Source: Aminobacter aganoensis (GTDB lineage: Bacteria; Pseudomonadota; Alphaproteobacteria; Rhizobiales; Rhizobiaceae). From it: DNA of 64,000 nt. Under the pieces are notes generated by a model, which was not told where the DNA came from, did not search any database, and was given only the letters and a program-made list of their open reading frames with translations. The position numbers were made by a program, and so were the translations under genes. Positions 14,976 through 23,089 of the stretch are shown here, piece by piece. The stretch is from positions 31,989-95,988 of the forward strand of contig NZ_JACHOU010000018.1 in assembly GCF_014206975.1 (NCBI RefSeq). Direction: 5' to 3'. The first letter of the stretch is position 1, and each line of letters begins with the position of its first letter.

Positions 14976-17032
14976 ACAGCCATCGCTGCGCCCCTCACGG
15001 GCACCGAAAGCATGTTCCCCATATGCTCTAGGGCCTGCATGTAGCTCGGGCTCAACGCTGCGTTGGCAGTGGCACGGGAGAGTGCCGTCGGGTCACTCGA
15101 CATCAACAGCGTGGCAATTTGCTGCATTATGCGGTCGTCGATGCGCTGACCCACATGGCGCACGCCCTTAGCCGCTGCCGCGCCAGTCAATGCGCCCTTC
15201 CAATCGCCGCCAGAAATCGCGAAGCCCGAACCGGCACCAATGCCAAGCTCGACAAGCTGCCGGGCCGTAGTGGAGTTGCCCATTGCCCCGCGCAGACGGT
15301 CGGCCAGGTCTTCAACGCGCACGTAGGCCTCTATTTGGCGCATCTTCTGCGGGCCAAAGACAACTTCCATGGATTCGCGGGATGCCTGCGACTTGAACAC
15401 TTGATTGATGACGTTGGCTCGGTCGCCCGATGCCCTGATCCGGTCAATGAGTTCTGAGGCGTAGCCGGTCGCGAACCCAGCCCGTTCGGCAGGCGTGAAT
15501 TTCAGGTATGCCGCCTTAGTCTCAGGAATGAGACGCGGTGAGTTGGCGAACTTCTTACCTGCCTCAATGGCGTCTTCCGCGCCGAAATAGCCGGCTGCGC
15601 CCATGCGGGCATTTTTGTATTGCGGCACCGCGCTATCGAGCATGGAGACAAGGTGCGATTTCAGCGCCTTGAGGTCGGCTGACATGGTGCTGTCGCCCGA
15701 GCGATCGACCTTGCCAATCATGCCGTCAAGATTGCGCTTCACCTGGTCCCAGAATGCGAGATTGGGGAGCGCCGCGTTTCCCTTCGGGTCGCGGGCAAGC
15801 GTCATCCTGCCGTCCGGGCCGTAGGCAAACGGGTTGCGAACCGGCGCAAAGCCTTCCACCACAGCGCGGTTTGCGCCCCTGGTGGTAGCCTGCCGCGCTG
15901 CGGCCTGCATCGCCGGGGCCTGCATCAATTGCTCAAAGCCCTCGTGCCACATCGCTTGTGCGCCGGGCGCCTTGAGCGCGGCGTCATATGCCGGCTTGTT
16001 CACGCGGCGAGCGGTTTCCTTGATTGCCTGCTGATAGCCGAGGTCATCGACAGCCCCACCCATCAAATCTTTTACGAATGCCGTGGCGCGGGTGGACTGG
16101 CCGGCAAAACGGTCGTTTGCGGTTCGCTCGATTGTCGCTCTGGCTTCGGGGGATTGATTAGCAACGGAGCGGGCAAGCGCGCGCGTGGCTTCGCCGCCCC
16201 TGTCTGCGTTGAGCAGGGGAACGCCGGCCTGACGGGCCACAGCCTCGTCACTAGCGTTCAGCATGCTGCTGGCGTCTGCTTGCATGTCCCGCTGCATGAC
16301 GCGCCCCACGCGCCTTTCGGCCTCCTTGGGGGCGTTGCGGATTGCGCCCAAGGTCGGAGCCACCTTGTTGCCTACAGCGCCCAAGCTCTGGCGGATTGCG
16401 CCGCCCACGATGGGGATTGCGCCACCGATAACCGCACCGGTTGCACCGCTGTTTATCGCGTCCTCTGCCGAGCCGCCCCTAATCAGGGTGTCCGCTGAAT
16501 TGATGGCTCCCGAGGACAGTGCCGAGTTGCCGACGCGCGCGCCGAACCCGCCTGTCATGCCAAGGGCACGAGCCCCGGTTGCAGTCGCCCCAGCCGCGCC
16601 GGTTGCGGCTATGTTGCCGGCAAGGGCACCAGACATCGAGGAGAGCGGGTATTGTTTGGTGCGGTCTTCGCGGCGTTTCCAAAGCTTCCCACGCATCTGC
16701 GCGGGGTCCTGGCCTCCCAACCGCCCCATAATTTCGGTGCCGAGATAGTCGGATCCAGTCTGGAGAGCAGGGCCAATAATCGGGATATCCCCGATGGCGT
16801 GTTCGGCCCAAGTCTGGCTTGCTCCGCCAAATGTCTGGGGCTCGGACGCGGGCAAGCTGTCTAATTGCTGGGTGATGCCCGACAGCTCCGAACGAAGGCC
16901 TTCGGGCTGTGTGCCCGACTGTCCGAGCGAAGCCGCAATCTCGTCAACGGTCGCGTTCTGCTGCTCAGGCGTGAGCGACAGAAAGCTGTCGTCAACCTTC
17001 ACGCGCTGGCCATTGATGTTGAGAGTTGCCAT
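14969..17032 (-). CDS. Large internal-virion/ejection-like protein
   Basis: A 687-aa protein. The first 40 residues form a small domain (MATLNINGQRVKVDDSFLSL TPEQQ), followed by long Ala/Gly-rich helical segments with hydrophobic glycine-zipper stretches (SGALAGNIAATGAAGATATG) and charged helices. This composition resembles DNA-ejection or internal core proteins of podoviruses; the assignment rests on composition and position between the 383-aa gene and the SleB/M15 gene. It overlaps the upstream gene by one base (17032). Confidence 0.6.
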   Translation of the reverse strand: MATLNINGQRVKVDDSFLSLTPEQQNATVDEIAASLGQSGTQPEGLRSELSGITQQLDSLPASEPQTFGGASQTWAEHAIGDIPIIGPALQTGSDYLGTEIMGRLGGQDPAQMRGKLWKRREDRTKQYPLSSMSGALAGNIAATGAAGATATGARALGMTGGFGARVGNSALSSGAINSADTLIRGGSAEDAINSGATGAVIGGAIPIVGGAIRQSLGAVGNKVAPTLGAIRNAPKEAERRVGRVMQRDMQADASSMLNASDEAVARQAGVPLLNADRGGEATRALARSVANQSPEARATIERTANDRFAGQSTRATAFVKDLMGGAVDDLGYQQAIKETARRVNKPAYDAALKAPGAQAMWHEGFEQLMQAPAMQAAARQATTRGANRAVVEGFAPVRNPFAYGPDGRMTLARDPKGNAALPNLAFWDQVKRNLDGMIGKVDRSGDSTMSADLKALKSHLVSMLDSAVPQYKNARMGAAGYFGAEDAIEAGKKFANSPRLIPETKAAYLKFTPAERAGFATGYASELIDRIRASGDRANVINQVFKSQASRESMEVVFGPQKMRQIEAYVRVEDLADRLRGAMGNSTTARQLVELGIGAGSGFAISGGDWKGALTGAAAAKGVRHVGQRIDDRIMQQIATLLMSSDPTALSRATANAALSPSYMQALEHMGNMLSVPVRGAAMAVQ

Positions 17033-18183
17033 CAGGGTTCAACGCTCCACTGCACGCCCGTGCCAGTGCGATTGCCACCGCCCTGCCCGCTGACACCGCC
17101 GCCCGGCTTGTAGAACGACCCACCACGCATCTCAGTGGCACGTTCGCGGTAGAACTGTTGGCGACGGGCGACTGCCTGCTTGGCGCGCTCAAGAATGCCC
17201 CTGCGGACTTCCGGGGGCTGGCTGGAAGAGCCGGCGATTTCGAGCAGGATCTTGCGTTCACCTTCCGTAGGCGCCGCACCGAACGTAGCCTTCAGCGTGG
17301 CCAAGGCCTGCTGCTGGACGAGGTTATCGTATTCCATGGTTGCTTGGCCGGCATCCGAGCCGAACGTGCCCGAGATATAGCCGCGTGTTCCCGCCATCGG
17401 CCCCGAATACGCCTGGTTATTGAGTTCCAGGGCGCGGTCGAGCAGCGGCATGGCCGTATCCGTCACCTGTACCATCTCGTCGGCCTCAAGGATGGCCTTC
17501 TTGTCGGTTGCCGTGAGCGGCTGCGCATCTTCGCGTGGCATTTTGCCCGTGAGGAGGAAGGACTGATAGCGCGGATCATCCGGGGTAAGGCCGTACTGCT
17601 CTGCGGCCCGCTGGCGCTGCGAATAGTCGTCCATGCCCGCGTTTGGGGCTGTAATCCACTCGCTGGTGTCGGCGTTATACAACCGACCATCGCCCGCATT
17701 GATCAGGTTCGGCTTTTGCGCCTTTCGCTTGTCAAGCAGGAGACCAAGGGCGTCTCTCGGCTCAAGGCCCAAACCCACGAGTTTAGCCAACTCGGGGTCA
17801 TTCTGCTGGAGGTATTCCAGTGTCTTGTTGCGCTTGATAGCCGGAGCGGCAGCCGAGAAGGCATTGCCTAAGTTGGCAGCGTTGCCCTGGTTGCCCAAGA
17901 GAGCGCCCGCTACAGGCAGGGCGATATCGGTATCCAGGAAACGGGAAAAGCCAGATTTTGGCGTCTGAGCCCGAAGGCCTGGCGGGGGCGGGAAGCTATT
18001 AGGACCGAGGCCGGGGCCATTGCCGGGCGTCTGGGCAAACTGCCCCGTGTTCTGCGGGCCGCGAAAAAGATTGCTGAGAATGCCAAGCAGCCCCTGGGAG
18101 GGCGAGCTAAGGCCGGGAGCAGGAGCAAACGGCAGCCCATTCACGCCGTTTAACATGTCCATGAAGCCGTTATCCGTAGCCAT
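17032..18183 (-). CDS. Ejection-like virion protein
   Basis: A 383-aa protein with a low-complexity Pro/Gly-rich N-terminus (LPFAPAPGLSSPSQGLLGIL), a helical middle and a Gly-rich end (FYKPGGGVSGQGGGNRTGTG). It opens the three-gene set (383, 687 and 782 aa) that by size order and composition resembles the internal-core gene set of podoviruses. No catalytic motif seen. It overlaps the preceding 70-aa gene by 14 bp. Confidence 0.55.
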   Translation of the reverse strand: MATDNGFMDMLNGVNGLPFAPAPGLSSPSQGLLGILSNLFRGPQNTGQFAQTPGNGPGLGPNSFPPPPGLRAQTPKSGFSRFLDTDIALPVAGALLGNQGNAANLGNAFSAAAPAIKRNKTLEYLQQNDPELAKLVGLGLEPRDALGLLLDKRKAQKPNLINAGDGRLYNADTSEWITAPNAGMDDYSQRQRAAEQYGLTPDDPRYQSFLLTGKMPREDAQPLTATDKKAILEADEMVQVTDTAMPLLDRALELNNQAYSGPMAGTRGYISGTFGSDAGQATMEYDNLVQQQALATLKATFGAAPTEGERKILLEIAGSSSQPPEVRRGILERAKQAVARRQQFYRERATEMRGGSFYKPGGGVSGQGGGNRTGTGVQWSVEP

Positions 18184-18382
18184 TGCCCGCGCCCTTGCTC
18201 ATCGCGGCCAGTGCCGCCGTTTCGTCGCTAATCAGGAGACTGCGCCCCTTGAGGTGAGCCCCACGCAGCAAGCCGGCGCGTGCGTCCGCCACTATCTGGC
18301 CGACAGGGCGGCACTCGCTGCGATGCCGCAGCCAAAGCGCCATGAGGTTCATTTCGCAGGGGGAAGCTGTCGTCGCCATCAT
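18170..18382 (-). CDS. Small unknown protein
   Basis: A 70-aa frame (MMATTASPCEMNLMALWLRH) coupled by an ATGA overlap to the RHH gene upstream and overlapping the 383-aa gene downstream by 14 bp. The overlaps argue it is translated. No domain recognised. Confidence 0.5.
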   Translation of the reverse strand: MMATTASPCEMNLMALWLRHRSECRPVGQIVADARAGLLRGAHLKGRSLLISDETAALAAMSKGAGNGYG

Positions 18383-18534
18383 GCCGCTACGCGCTTGGTG
18401 GCTTCGGTTAGGCTCAAGCGAACAAGGTCGCTGAGTGTTAGACCGCGCTCTTTCGCAATCTCGGCAAAACGTCGCTTCTCGCCGGGGCTAACCCTGAGGC
18501 GGATGTTCTCGATCATCGCGTCGGTAAGGCGCAT
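18379..18534 (-). CDS. Ribbon-helix-helix-like small regulator
   Basis: A 51-aa protein (MRLTDAMIENIRLRVSPGEK ... FAEIAKERGLTLSDLVRLSL). The pattern of a short strand (IRLRV) and two helices separated by a Gly-containing turn is typical of MetJ/Arc/CopG-type RHH DNA-binding proteins. It is the first gene of the leftward late-type operon and could control it. The ATGA overlap with the next gene supports expression. Confidence 0.65.
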   Translation of the reverse strand: MRLTDAMIENIRLRVSPGEKRRFAEIAKERGLTLSDLVRLSLTEATKRVAA

Positions 18535-18650
18535 CGGTCGAATTTCCCTGTTTCGGCACAGAGAATGTATCGCAGCGGCCTATTGCTTGCGTTCCGCATC
18601 ATCGGCAATGTGCGGCATTATCCGCAGTATAGGCTTCGCCTGGGGGGAGA

Positions 18651-19238
18651 ATGCCGGTACCTTCATTCACAATTGATGGCGTATTGCCGCCCTATGTGGG
18701 GCTAAACGGACCAGGCGGCGCGTTTGAGGACCTAAGCCCATATGAGGTTTCTGCAGTTGAGGTTGTAACGACCTTCGGAACAAGCCCCAATCGGAGGGAC
18801 ATCTTGCGCAAGTGGCTCGACCATCGGGCAGCGCTCCGAGCAGCTGGCCTCGCACGAGGGTTTCAGTGGCTCGACGGGAGTTTCGTGGAGACCAAGGAAC
18901 CAAAAGACCTAGACACGGTTATTTTCACCTATCGGCCACTCGACGCGGTGGGAAATGACGTAATATGGAACGCGCTTGTTTTGGCAAACCTCGCCCTTCT
19001 GGAGCGAGGGCAGGTGATGCAGGCCTTTAGACTGGATGCGCTACTGATCGATCTCGACAGCGGCAACCCTGAATTCATGATCGATGTTGCGCGGTACTAC
19101 GTCGGCCTCTTTTCCCATCGTCGAGGGGACGACCTATGGAAGGGCATGTTAAAGGTTAGGTTAGAGGATGTCGCTGACGACGCAGCCGCATTAGCGATTC
19201 TCGAAGCTGCCCCGGCAGTCGGAGCCGTCGGACCATGA
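18651..19238 (+). CDS. DUF6932-like putative nucleotidyltransferase, first gene of a two-gene module
   Basis: A 195-aa protein starting VPSFTIDGVLPPYVGLNG, then SPYEVSAVEVVTTFGTSPNR and, at about residues 73-90, a DGSFVETKEPKDLDTVIF motif. GS followed eight residues later by DxD is the active-site pattern of MNT-type nucleotidyltransferases, which modify toxins, RNA or antibiotics with NMP. The opening sequence recalls DUF6932 proteins; both assignments are from memory of motifs. A strong GGGGGGAG lies just before ATG 18651. The stop overlaps the next gene (ATGA). It is oriented opposite to both flanking phage operons, as expected for an independently expressed cargo module. Confidence 0.65.
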   Translation: MPVPSFTIDGVLPPYVGLNGPGGAFEDLSPYEVSAVEVVTTFGTSPNRRDILRKWLDHRAALRAAGLARGFQWLDGSFVETKEPKDLDTVIFTYRPLDAVGNDVIWNALVLANLALLERGQVMQAFRLDALLIDLDSGNPEFMIDVARYYVGLFSHRRGDDLWKGMLKVRLEDVADDAAALAILEAAPAVGAVGP

Positions 19239-20194
19239 GTGCATCGAAGAAGTCGGGACGAGATTTCGCCAAAGCCGACCGTGCAGCGGTTTCAGGCTTG
19301 CTCAAGCGCACAACCGAAGCGGACATTTTGACACGCCTCGGGTTAGAATCCAGGTTGAGAGACCTTGATGCCGAAATCGCCGCGCAAGACCTTGAGCCAA
19401 TAGAGACATACGCTTCCGCTGCGCTCTTCTTCGGGGGGCGACCTGTCGTCGGTTCGATTGGCGTCGAGGCTGAGTTCGGCGCGGGCGCGGTGTCTACATT
19501 CCAAGATTTGGTGGCGAAAGTTTTAGCCAAAAACACAGCCGGGCTAGGTGTCAAGGGCCCCGTCGCGAATAAGTCAGAAGCGACAATGCACATCACCAAT
19601 ATCGTTCGCGGCTCATTTGGGTTCCTTCTTGAAGAGATACGGGCGCAGTCTCAACTTGTCGACACTAGCCTCAAGTGGGCGGTCGAGGAGTCTTCCTCGT
19701 TGCTCAGCACGTTTGGTGAGGCTGACGAGGAACATTTTCAAACTGCCGTATCGGGTGCAGACAAGCGCATCCTAGCCACCGCACGCGACTTTTTCGAATT
19801 GATGCGCCAGCATGGCGCGACCCTGCGAATGGTTGTGGGCGAGAATGAATACAAGTTCGACAGCGATGCAGTAGGAAGGGGCGCAGAGCGCGCCAGCGGA
19901 ACAGAGTTGGAGGAAGATGAGGCTACTATGGAGGGACAGCTTGCCGGCGTCCTCCCTGGCGCTCATCAATTCGAGTTTCGCCCTATAGGCGGAGATACGG
20001 TGAAGGGAAAAGTCGATACGTCATGGACGTCAGATGACCTAGAGCGCTGGAATCGCGAACTCGTTGGGGTTGATGCCACGATGACCGCGACGGTAAAGCG
20101 GGTGTTGCGCCATGGCCAAATTACCCGCGAAAGTTTGACGCTGGTTCGCGTGGATCCCAAGACCGCTGGTAAGCCTGCTCCTGAAAGTGCCTAA
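19235..20194 (+). CDS. Unknown partner of the nucleotidyltransferase-like protein
   Basis: A 319-aa protein of no family I recognise. The first 70 residues are helical with a basic patch. Residues about 60-95 carry FFGGRPVVGSIGVEAEFGAG. The centre (about 125-200) is long amphipathic helices (FLLEEIRAQSQLVDTSLKWA). The C-terminal about 90 residues alternate strand-like hydrophobics (HQFEFRPIGGDTVKGKVD ... TATVKRVLRHG) and may be a small beta-barrel. Translational coupling to the preceding gene and its lone rightward orientation make the two a functional pair, plausibly toxin-antitoxin or defence; this is inference. Confidence 0.6.
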   Translation: MSASKKSGRDFAKADRAAVSGLLKRTTEADILTRLGLESRLRDLDAEIAAQDLEPIETYASAALFFGGRPVVGSIGVEAEFGAGAVSTFQDLVAKVLAKNTAGLGVKGPVANKSEATMHITNIVRGSFGFLLEEIRAQSQLVDTSLKWAVEESSSLLSTFGEADEEHFQTAVSGADKRILATARDFFELMRQHGATLRMVVGENEYKFDSDAVGRGAERASGTELEEDEATMEGQLAGVLPGAHQFEFRPIGGDTVKGKVDTSWTSDDLERWNRELVGVDATMTATVKRVLRHGQITRESLTLVRVDPKTAGKPAPESA

Positions 20195-20417
20195 GGCGAC
20201 CCGAGTCACCTGCCGCCACAATCGAAAGACCTTCAGGGTCTACCCGCCACGGCGCGTTCGGATGAAGTTGTCTACCGATGCCGTAGCGCTTGCACCATCT
20301 GGCAACCGTGTCAGGAGACACACCTGCAATGCCGGCAGCTTGTTTGAGGGTCAAAGGCCTACTCTGGTCCATGACCGCCTCCCGTGCCAGGCGCTGCGCT
20401 AGGCGGCTGTAGCTCAT
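20121..20417 (-). CDS. Helix-turn-helix DNA-binding protein
   Basis: A 98-aa protein starting MSYSRLAQRLAREAVMDQSR with a MerR/excisionase-type HTH (LTLKQAAGIAGVSPDTVARW CKRYGIG) and a DNA-binding-like tail. ATG 20417 is chosen over the longer frame to 20504. Its 3' end overlaps the convergent 319-aa gene by 74 bp, which is long, so one of the two ends may be mis-set. Possible regulator of the replication region. Confidence 0.55.
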   Translation of the reverse strand: MSYSRLAQRLAREAVMDQSRPLTLKQAAGIAGVSPDTVARWCKRYGIGRQLHPNAPWRVDPEGLSIVAAGDSGRLRHFQEQAYQRSWDPREPASNFRG

Positions 20418-20496
20418 CTCTCCTATGCCCAATGGCGAGAACGGGTCGCGTTTCGCAAGCGTTGCCGGTTGGCTTTGTTGCGAATGCGAGAATGGT

Positions 20497-20601
20497 GGTC
20501 TCAAGGTCTTTTTTTGGGTTTTGTCTTGGTCTCTTCTCTGTCCAGGTCTCCCTCTGGGTCTCAGGTCTCAGGTCTCTGTCTCTATATATCGATAGGGTCT
20601 C
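20497..20601. repeat. Cluster of seven GGTCTC direct repeats
   Basis: GGTCTC occurs at 20497, 20528, 20545, 20557, 20564, 20571 and 20596, with a GGTCTT variant at 20505; three copies (20557-20576) are in tandem at 7-bp spacing. All read the same way. The cluster lies just past the 3' end of the replication-type gene. Iteron-like repeats near a replication gene suggest an origin or a regulator-binding array. An 88-codon minus frame (TTG 20625) also crosses it but shows no recognisable domain. Confidence 0.55.
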
Positions 20602-20621
20602 GGTACCGTATGGAGAGGGTT

Positions 20622-21107
20622 TCAAAGTCTCACCCTCTCGCTAACGAGGCGACTATTCGCCAACGAGGATGAATTGAACCTCGCGTCCATCGGATTGACC
20701 CTCGCCAAGCGGGAGTCGTCGGCAGCCTGGAATTCCGCTTCGACCTTCTCTCTTACGATGTCGCTCTCTATGTTTTCGACGATGCGCCGAGTGCCAACGG
20801 CGTGCTTGTCGTTCATCGGCGGATTGTGCCGGAACCATCTATCGACGTAAATTTCGGCGGTTAAGGCATCGAAGGTGACCAACTCGGCGGCTACGAGCAT
20901 GTCTCGTGCCTCTACATATTTCGGGGTTAGCCAGCCGAGATCCGAGCAGGCGTAACCATCGGGTAGCCGGAAGCAACCAGCGCTGTTTTGGTGTTCGCAA
21001 GTGAGGAAGTAGAGATACAGAACCTGAGCGGTGCTGCACTCCAGCCCGGTGAATCTCCCCGACCGCCATACGGCCGGGGAAACTTTGGAGAACTCGCGCC
21101 TGCTCAT
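20622..21107 (-). CDS. Phage replication-type winged-helix protein
   Basis: A 161-aa protein beginning MSRREFSKVSPAVWRSGRFT, with AQVLYLYFLTCEHQNSAGCF, a winged-helix-like core and PPMNDKHAVGTRRIVENIES. This pattern is common in replication proteins of rhizobial phages and islands, which act like the lambda O/DnaD group to open or recruit at the origin. Start 21107 overlaps the PC4-like gene stop (ATGA). The adjacent GGTCTC cluster fits an origin. Confidence 0.65.
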   Translation of the reverse strand: MSRREFSKVSPAVWRSGRFTGLECSTAQVLYLYFLTCEHQNSAGCFRLPDGYACSDLGWLTPKYVEARDMLVAAELVTFDALTAEIYVDRWFRHNPPMNDKHAVGTRRIVENIESDIVREKVEAEFQAADDSRLARVNPMDARFNSSSLANSRLVSERVRL

Positions 21108-21343
21108 TTCAGGTAGCCCTTGGCCTTGGCCGTCATCAGCGCGGAGGCGACGGCTTCCGCGAAGCTCTCCAAGCACTCAAGGCGCAGCGCCAGCCCTGCC
21201 TTGCCAGGGCGCTTGGTGCCGTCGTCCGCCTCGTAATAGACGCGAGTGTTGAACAGTCGTCGACCGTGCATCACGTCGAGTGAGATGCGGACTTCCTCTG
21301 TCCGGTTCTTCTCGACAATGGCAATGGGGATTGAATCGCTCAT
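21104..21343 (-). CDS. PC4/p15-like transcriptional coactivator / ssDNA-binding protein
   Basis: A 79-aa protein matching the PC4 C-terminal domain pattern: VRISLDVMHGRRLFNTRVYY followed by EADDGTKRPGKAGLALRLE and a C-terminal helix. PC4-type proteins bind single-stranded DNA as dimers; in phages they may serve as SSB-like replication or transcription factors. Overlaps of 4 bp with the genes on both sides put it in the replication operon. Confidence 0.75.
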   Translation of the reverse strand: MSDSIPIAIVEKNRTEEVRISLDVMHGRRLFNTRVYYEADDGTKRPGKAGLALRLECLESFAEAVASALMTAKAKGYLK

Positions 21344-21639
21344 GCCGCTGCCCTCTCTTGGTCAATGACGGTGACCGTCGAGCGCAGGACATAGCGGGCG
21401 TGATTCCCCGGAAAGTCGCCTTTGTGCCCTTCGTGGATCGTCTCAACGTACACCCCGGCCTTTCGGAGCTTGTGCACGTATCCGCTCCATCTGGGCGCCG
21501 GCTGATCGATGGGAGTGCATCCCCTCTCTCCGGCCTCAATGAGGCGCAGCAAGCACCACGCATCACGACCAATGAACGTCATGGGCTGGCCGTCCGGCTC
21601 GATGCGGATTCGAACCGTGAGCTTCGCATCCTTCATCAT
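21340..21639 (-). CDS. Unknown small winged-helix-like protein
   Basis: A 99-aa protein (MMKDAKLTVRIRIEPDGQPM ... IGRDAWCLLRLIEAGERGCT ... GYVHKLRKAGVYVETIHEGH). The middle reads like a compact winged helix (helix, turn, recognition helix, wing). Similar proteins occur in replication/early operons of rhizobial phages. Overlaps by 4 bp at both ends. Confidence 0.6.
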   Translation of the reverse strand: MMKDAKLTVRIRIEPDGQPMTFIGRDAWCLLRLIEAGERGCTPIDQPAPRWSGYVHKLRKAGVYVETIHEGHKGDFPGNHARYVLRSTVTVIDQERAAA

Positions 21640-21839
21640 GCCAGCCTCCCGCCGATCTGTGCGAGTTCGCAAACTACGCGGGCAAGTGTGAGCGAGACGC
21701 GGAACCTGGCCGCTATGGCGGCGGCGGCGAATTCCGTTGCAGGAGCCGGGTGAATGCGGTAGTTCTGAGCCGTCACAGCTTTGGAAATACCGCCGCTCTC
21801 CGATGCCAGTCGGGGAGCGGTTTGCATTTGTACGTTCAT
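21636..21839 (-). CDS. Small unknown protein of early operon
   Basis: A 67-aa protein with a C-terminal helix-turn-like segment (FAAAAIAARFRVSLTLARVV CELAQIGG) that could be a degenerate HTH. It starts 7 bp after the AlpA-like gene and overlaps the next by 4 bp. Function unknown. Confidence 0.5.
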   Translation of the reverse strand: MNVQMQTAPRLASESGGISKAVTAQNYRIHPAPATEFAAAAIAARFRVSLTLARVVCELAQIGGRLA

Positions 21840-21846
21840 GGCCGCC

Positions 21847-22020
21847 TCACTTCAAAACCGGGAGTGAGGACACATAGGCTTCAAGCTCAGACACAAGGAC
21901 AAGCGTCCGCTTCCCATTCTTCCGAGGCGAGAGCTTGCCATCCTTGAAGAGCCTGTAGAGGCCTGAGCGGCTAATCCCGCTCATCTCGACAGCTTCTGGG
22001 ATATCGACAGAGATTTTCAT
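21847..22020 (-). CDS. AlpA-type helix-turn-helix regulator
   Basis: A 57-aa protein (MKISVDIPEAVEMSGISRSG LYRLFKDGKLSPRKNGKRTL). The EAVEMSGISRSGLYRLFKDG segment followed by a basic wing is the AlpA/excisionase pattern of MerR-like HTH proteins that activate integrase genes or act as Xis. It heads the leftward early operon, on the integrase side of the element. Upstream, 22021-22173 contains its promoter region and nothing else I can define. Confidence 0.75.
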   Translation of the reverse strand: MKISVDIPEAVEMSGISRSGLYRLFKDGKLSPRKNGKRTLVLVSELEAYVSSLPVLK

Positions 22021-22173
22021 GGGTGGTTTCTCCTGAAACCAGATTGGCTATCGGCCAATCACGCGACACGGCTGGATGCCATGACGTCCCCTATTGTTCA
22101 CACGAATGCTTTGGTCTCTAGAAAGCAACCAGAAGAATGATTTGCGGTCGTGTTTGCTCACTTGGGGAGCAAA

Positions 22174-22995
22174 TCACCTTTCGGTTTGCTGCGTCACCTG
22201 CTCCCTTTTGCGCGTCTTAGCTTCCTGGCGGATGCGACGGAGCCGAGCGGCGACCGCGCCACTTGTCAGCTCTTTTTCACGGTAATCGGCCGGCGCGAGC
22301 TGCAATAGCAGTCGCAGAAAGTCGCTGAATCTCGTGGGCGCCTCCGTGAACGTGTCATAGGCCCCGAACGGCAAGCCAAAATCCCGCGCCCAATCGGTTA
22401 CCCGGAGCAACATCCGCTGTTGGGCAGTCCAACTGTTTGAGGTCATGCCCTCAGCCGCCCGCTTCTCTATCTCCGAAGATGCCCTGTTCGCGGCAACCCG
22501 GAGGGCTTGGGCGAGGTTTTGTAGGACCTCTCGCGTCAACCGAAAACCGAAAGCTACCTCTGGTGGCTGATAGTAGTCGTCGAAGCGCTCCCACTCTGCC
22601 GGCTCGTGCTCTGGACGAAGGATTACCAAGTCTCCCCGCTGCGGCCTGATAGGAATAGCCTCCCTTTCTAGGAGCTGGTCCACGATCGAATCGAAGACGT
22701 AGGATGCGTCTCCACTCGCTGGTGGCGCTCCATATGCCAACTCCCACAGAGCCACAGCGGCCTGTTCGAGCGGGGCAAGGTTGCCTGCAACATCGCGCCA
22801 GGTTTGCCGGGCCAATTCAGTCCGCCTGTCCGACAGGTAGTTGTCGGCAATTTGACTCAGTGCGGCCCGCGCTGCGTCTGGGATCGGCTGACCATAGATA
22901 GCCTCAAGCTGTGCATACCCGCCATCCTCATCCAAGGAATAGGTTGGGTCGGGTCCGCTAAAGCTCACCCATGGGAGAGGAGTTTTCGGAATCAC
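22174..22995 (-). CDS. Unknown protein next to integrase
   Basis: A 273-aa soluble, acidic then basic protein (MIPKTPLPWVSFSGPDPTYS ... ELTSGAVAARLRRIRQEAKTRKREQVTQQTER at its end). Helical content dominates; no catalytic motif or domain recognised. It lies downstream of the integrase, separated by a terminator-like hairpin, and may be an independently expressed accessory gene. Confidence 0.6.
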   Translation of the reverse strand: MIPKTPLPWVSFSGPDPTYSLDEDGGYAQLEAIYGQPIPDAARAALSQIADNYLSDRRTELARQTWRDVAGNLAPLEQAAVALWELAYGAPPASGDASYVFDSIVDQLLEREAIPIRPQRGDLVILRPEHEPAEWERFDDYYQPPEVAFGFRLTREVLQNLAQALRVAANRASSEIEKRAAEGMTSNSWTAQQRMLLRVTDWARDFGLPFGAYDTFTEAPTRFSDFLRLLLQLAPADYREKELTSGAVAARLRRIRQEAKTRKREQVTQQTER

Positions 22996-23023
22996 TCGCG
23001 CACCTCGCGAGCACCTAATAGGG

Positions 23024-23083
23024 CCGCAGGGAAACCGGGAGGTGCTATCCCCGGCTTGTCGGATGGCCGTCCTATCCCTGCGG
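23024..23083. terminator. Nested hairpin downstream of integrase
   Basis: CCGCAGGGA (23024-23032) pairs with TCCCTGCGG (23075-23083), and an inner stem CCGGGA/TCCCCGG lies within the loop. It sits between the integrase stop (23090) and the next leftward gene (22995), so it may terminate integrase transcription. Confidence 0.45.
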
Positions 23084-23089
23084 TTTCTC

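Noticed and set aside
20497..20601. CRISPR array
   Set aside because: Repeat unit is only 6 bp with irregular 7-31 bp spacing; no spacer-like units and no cas genes.
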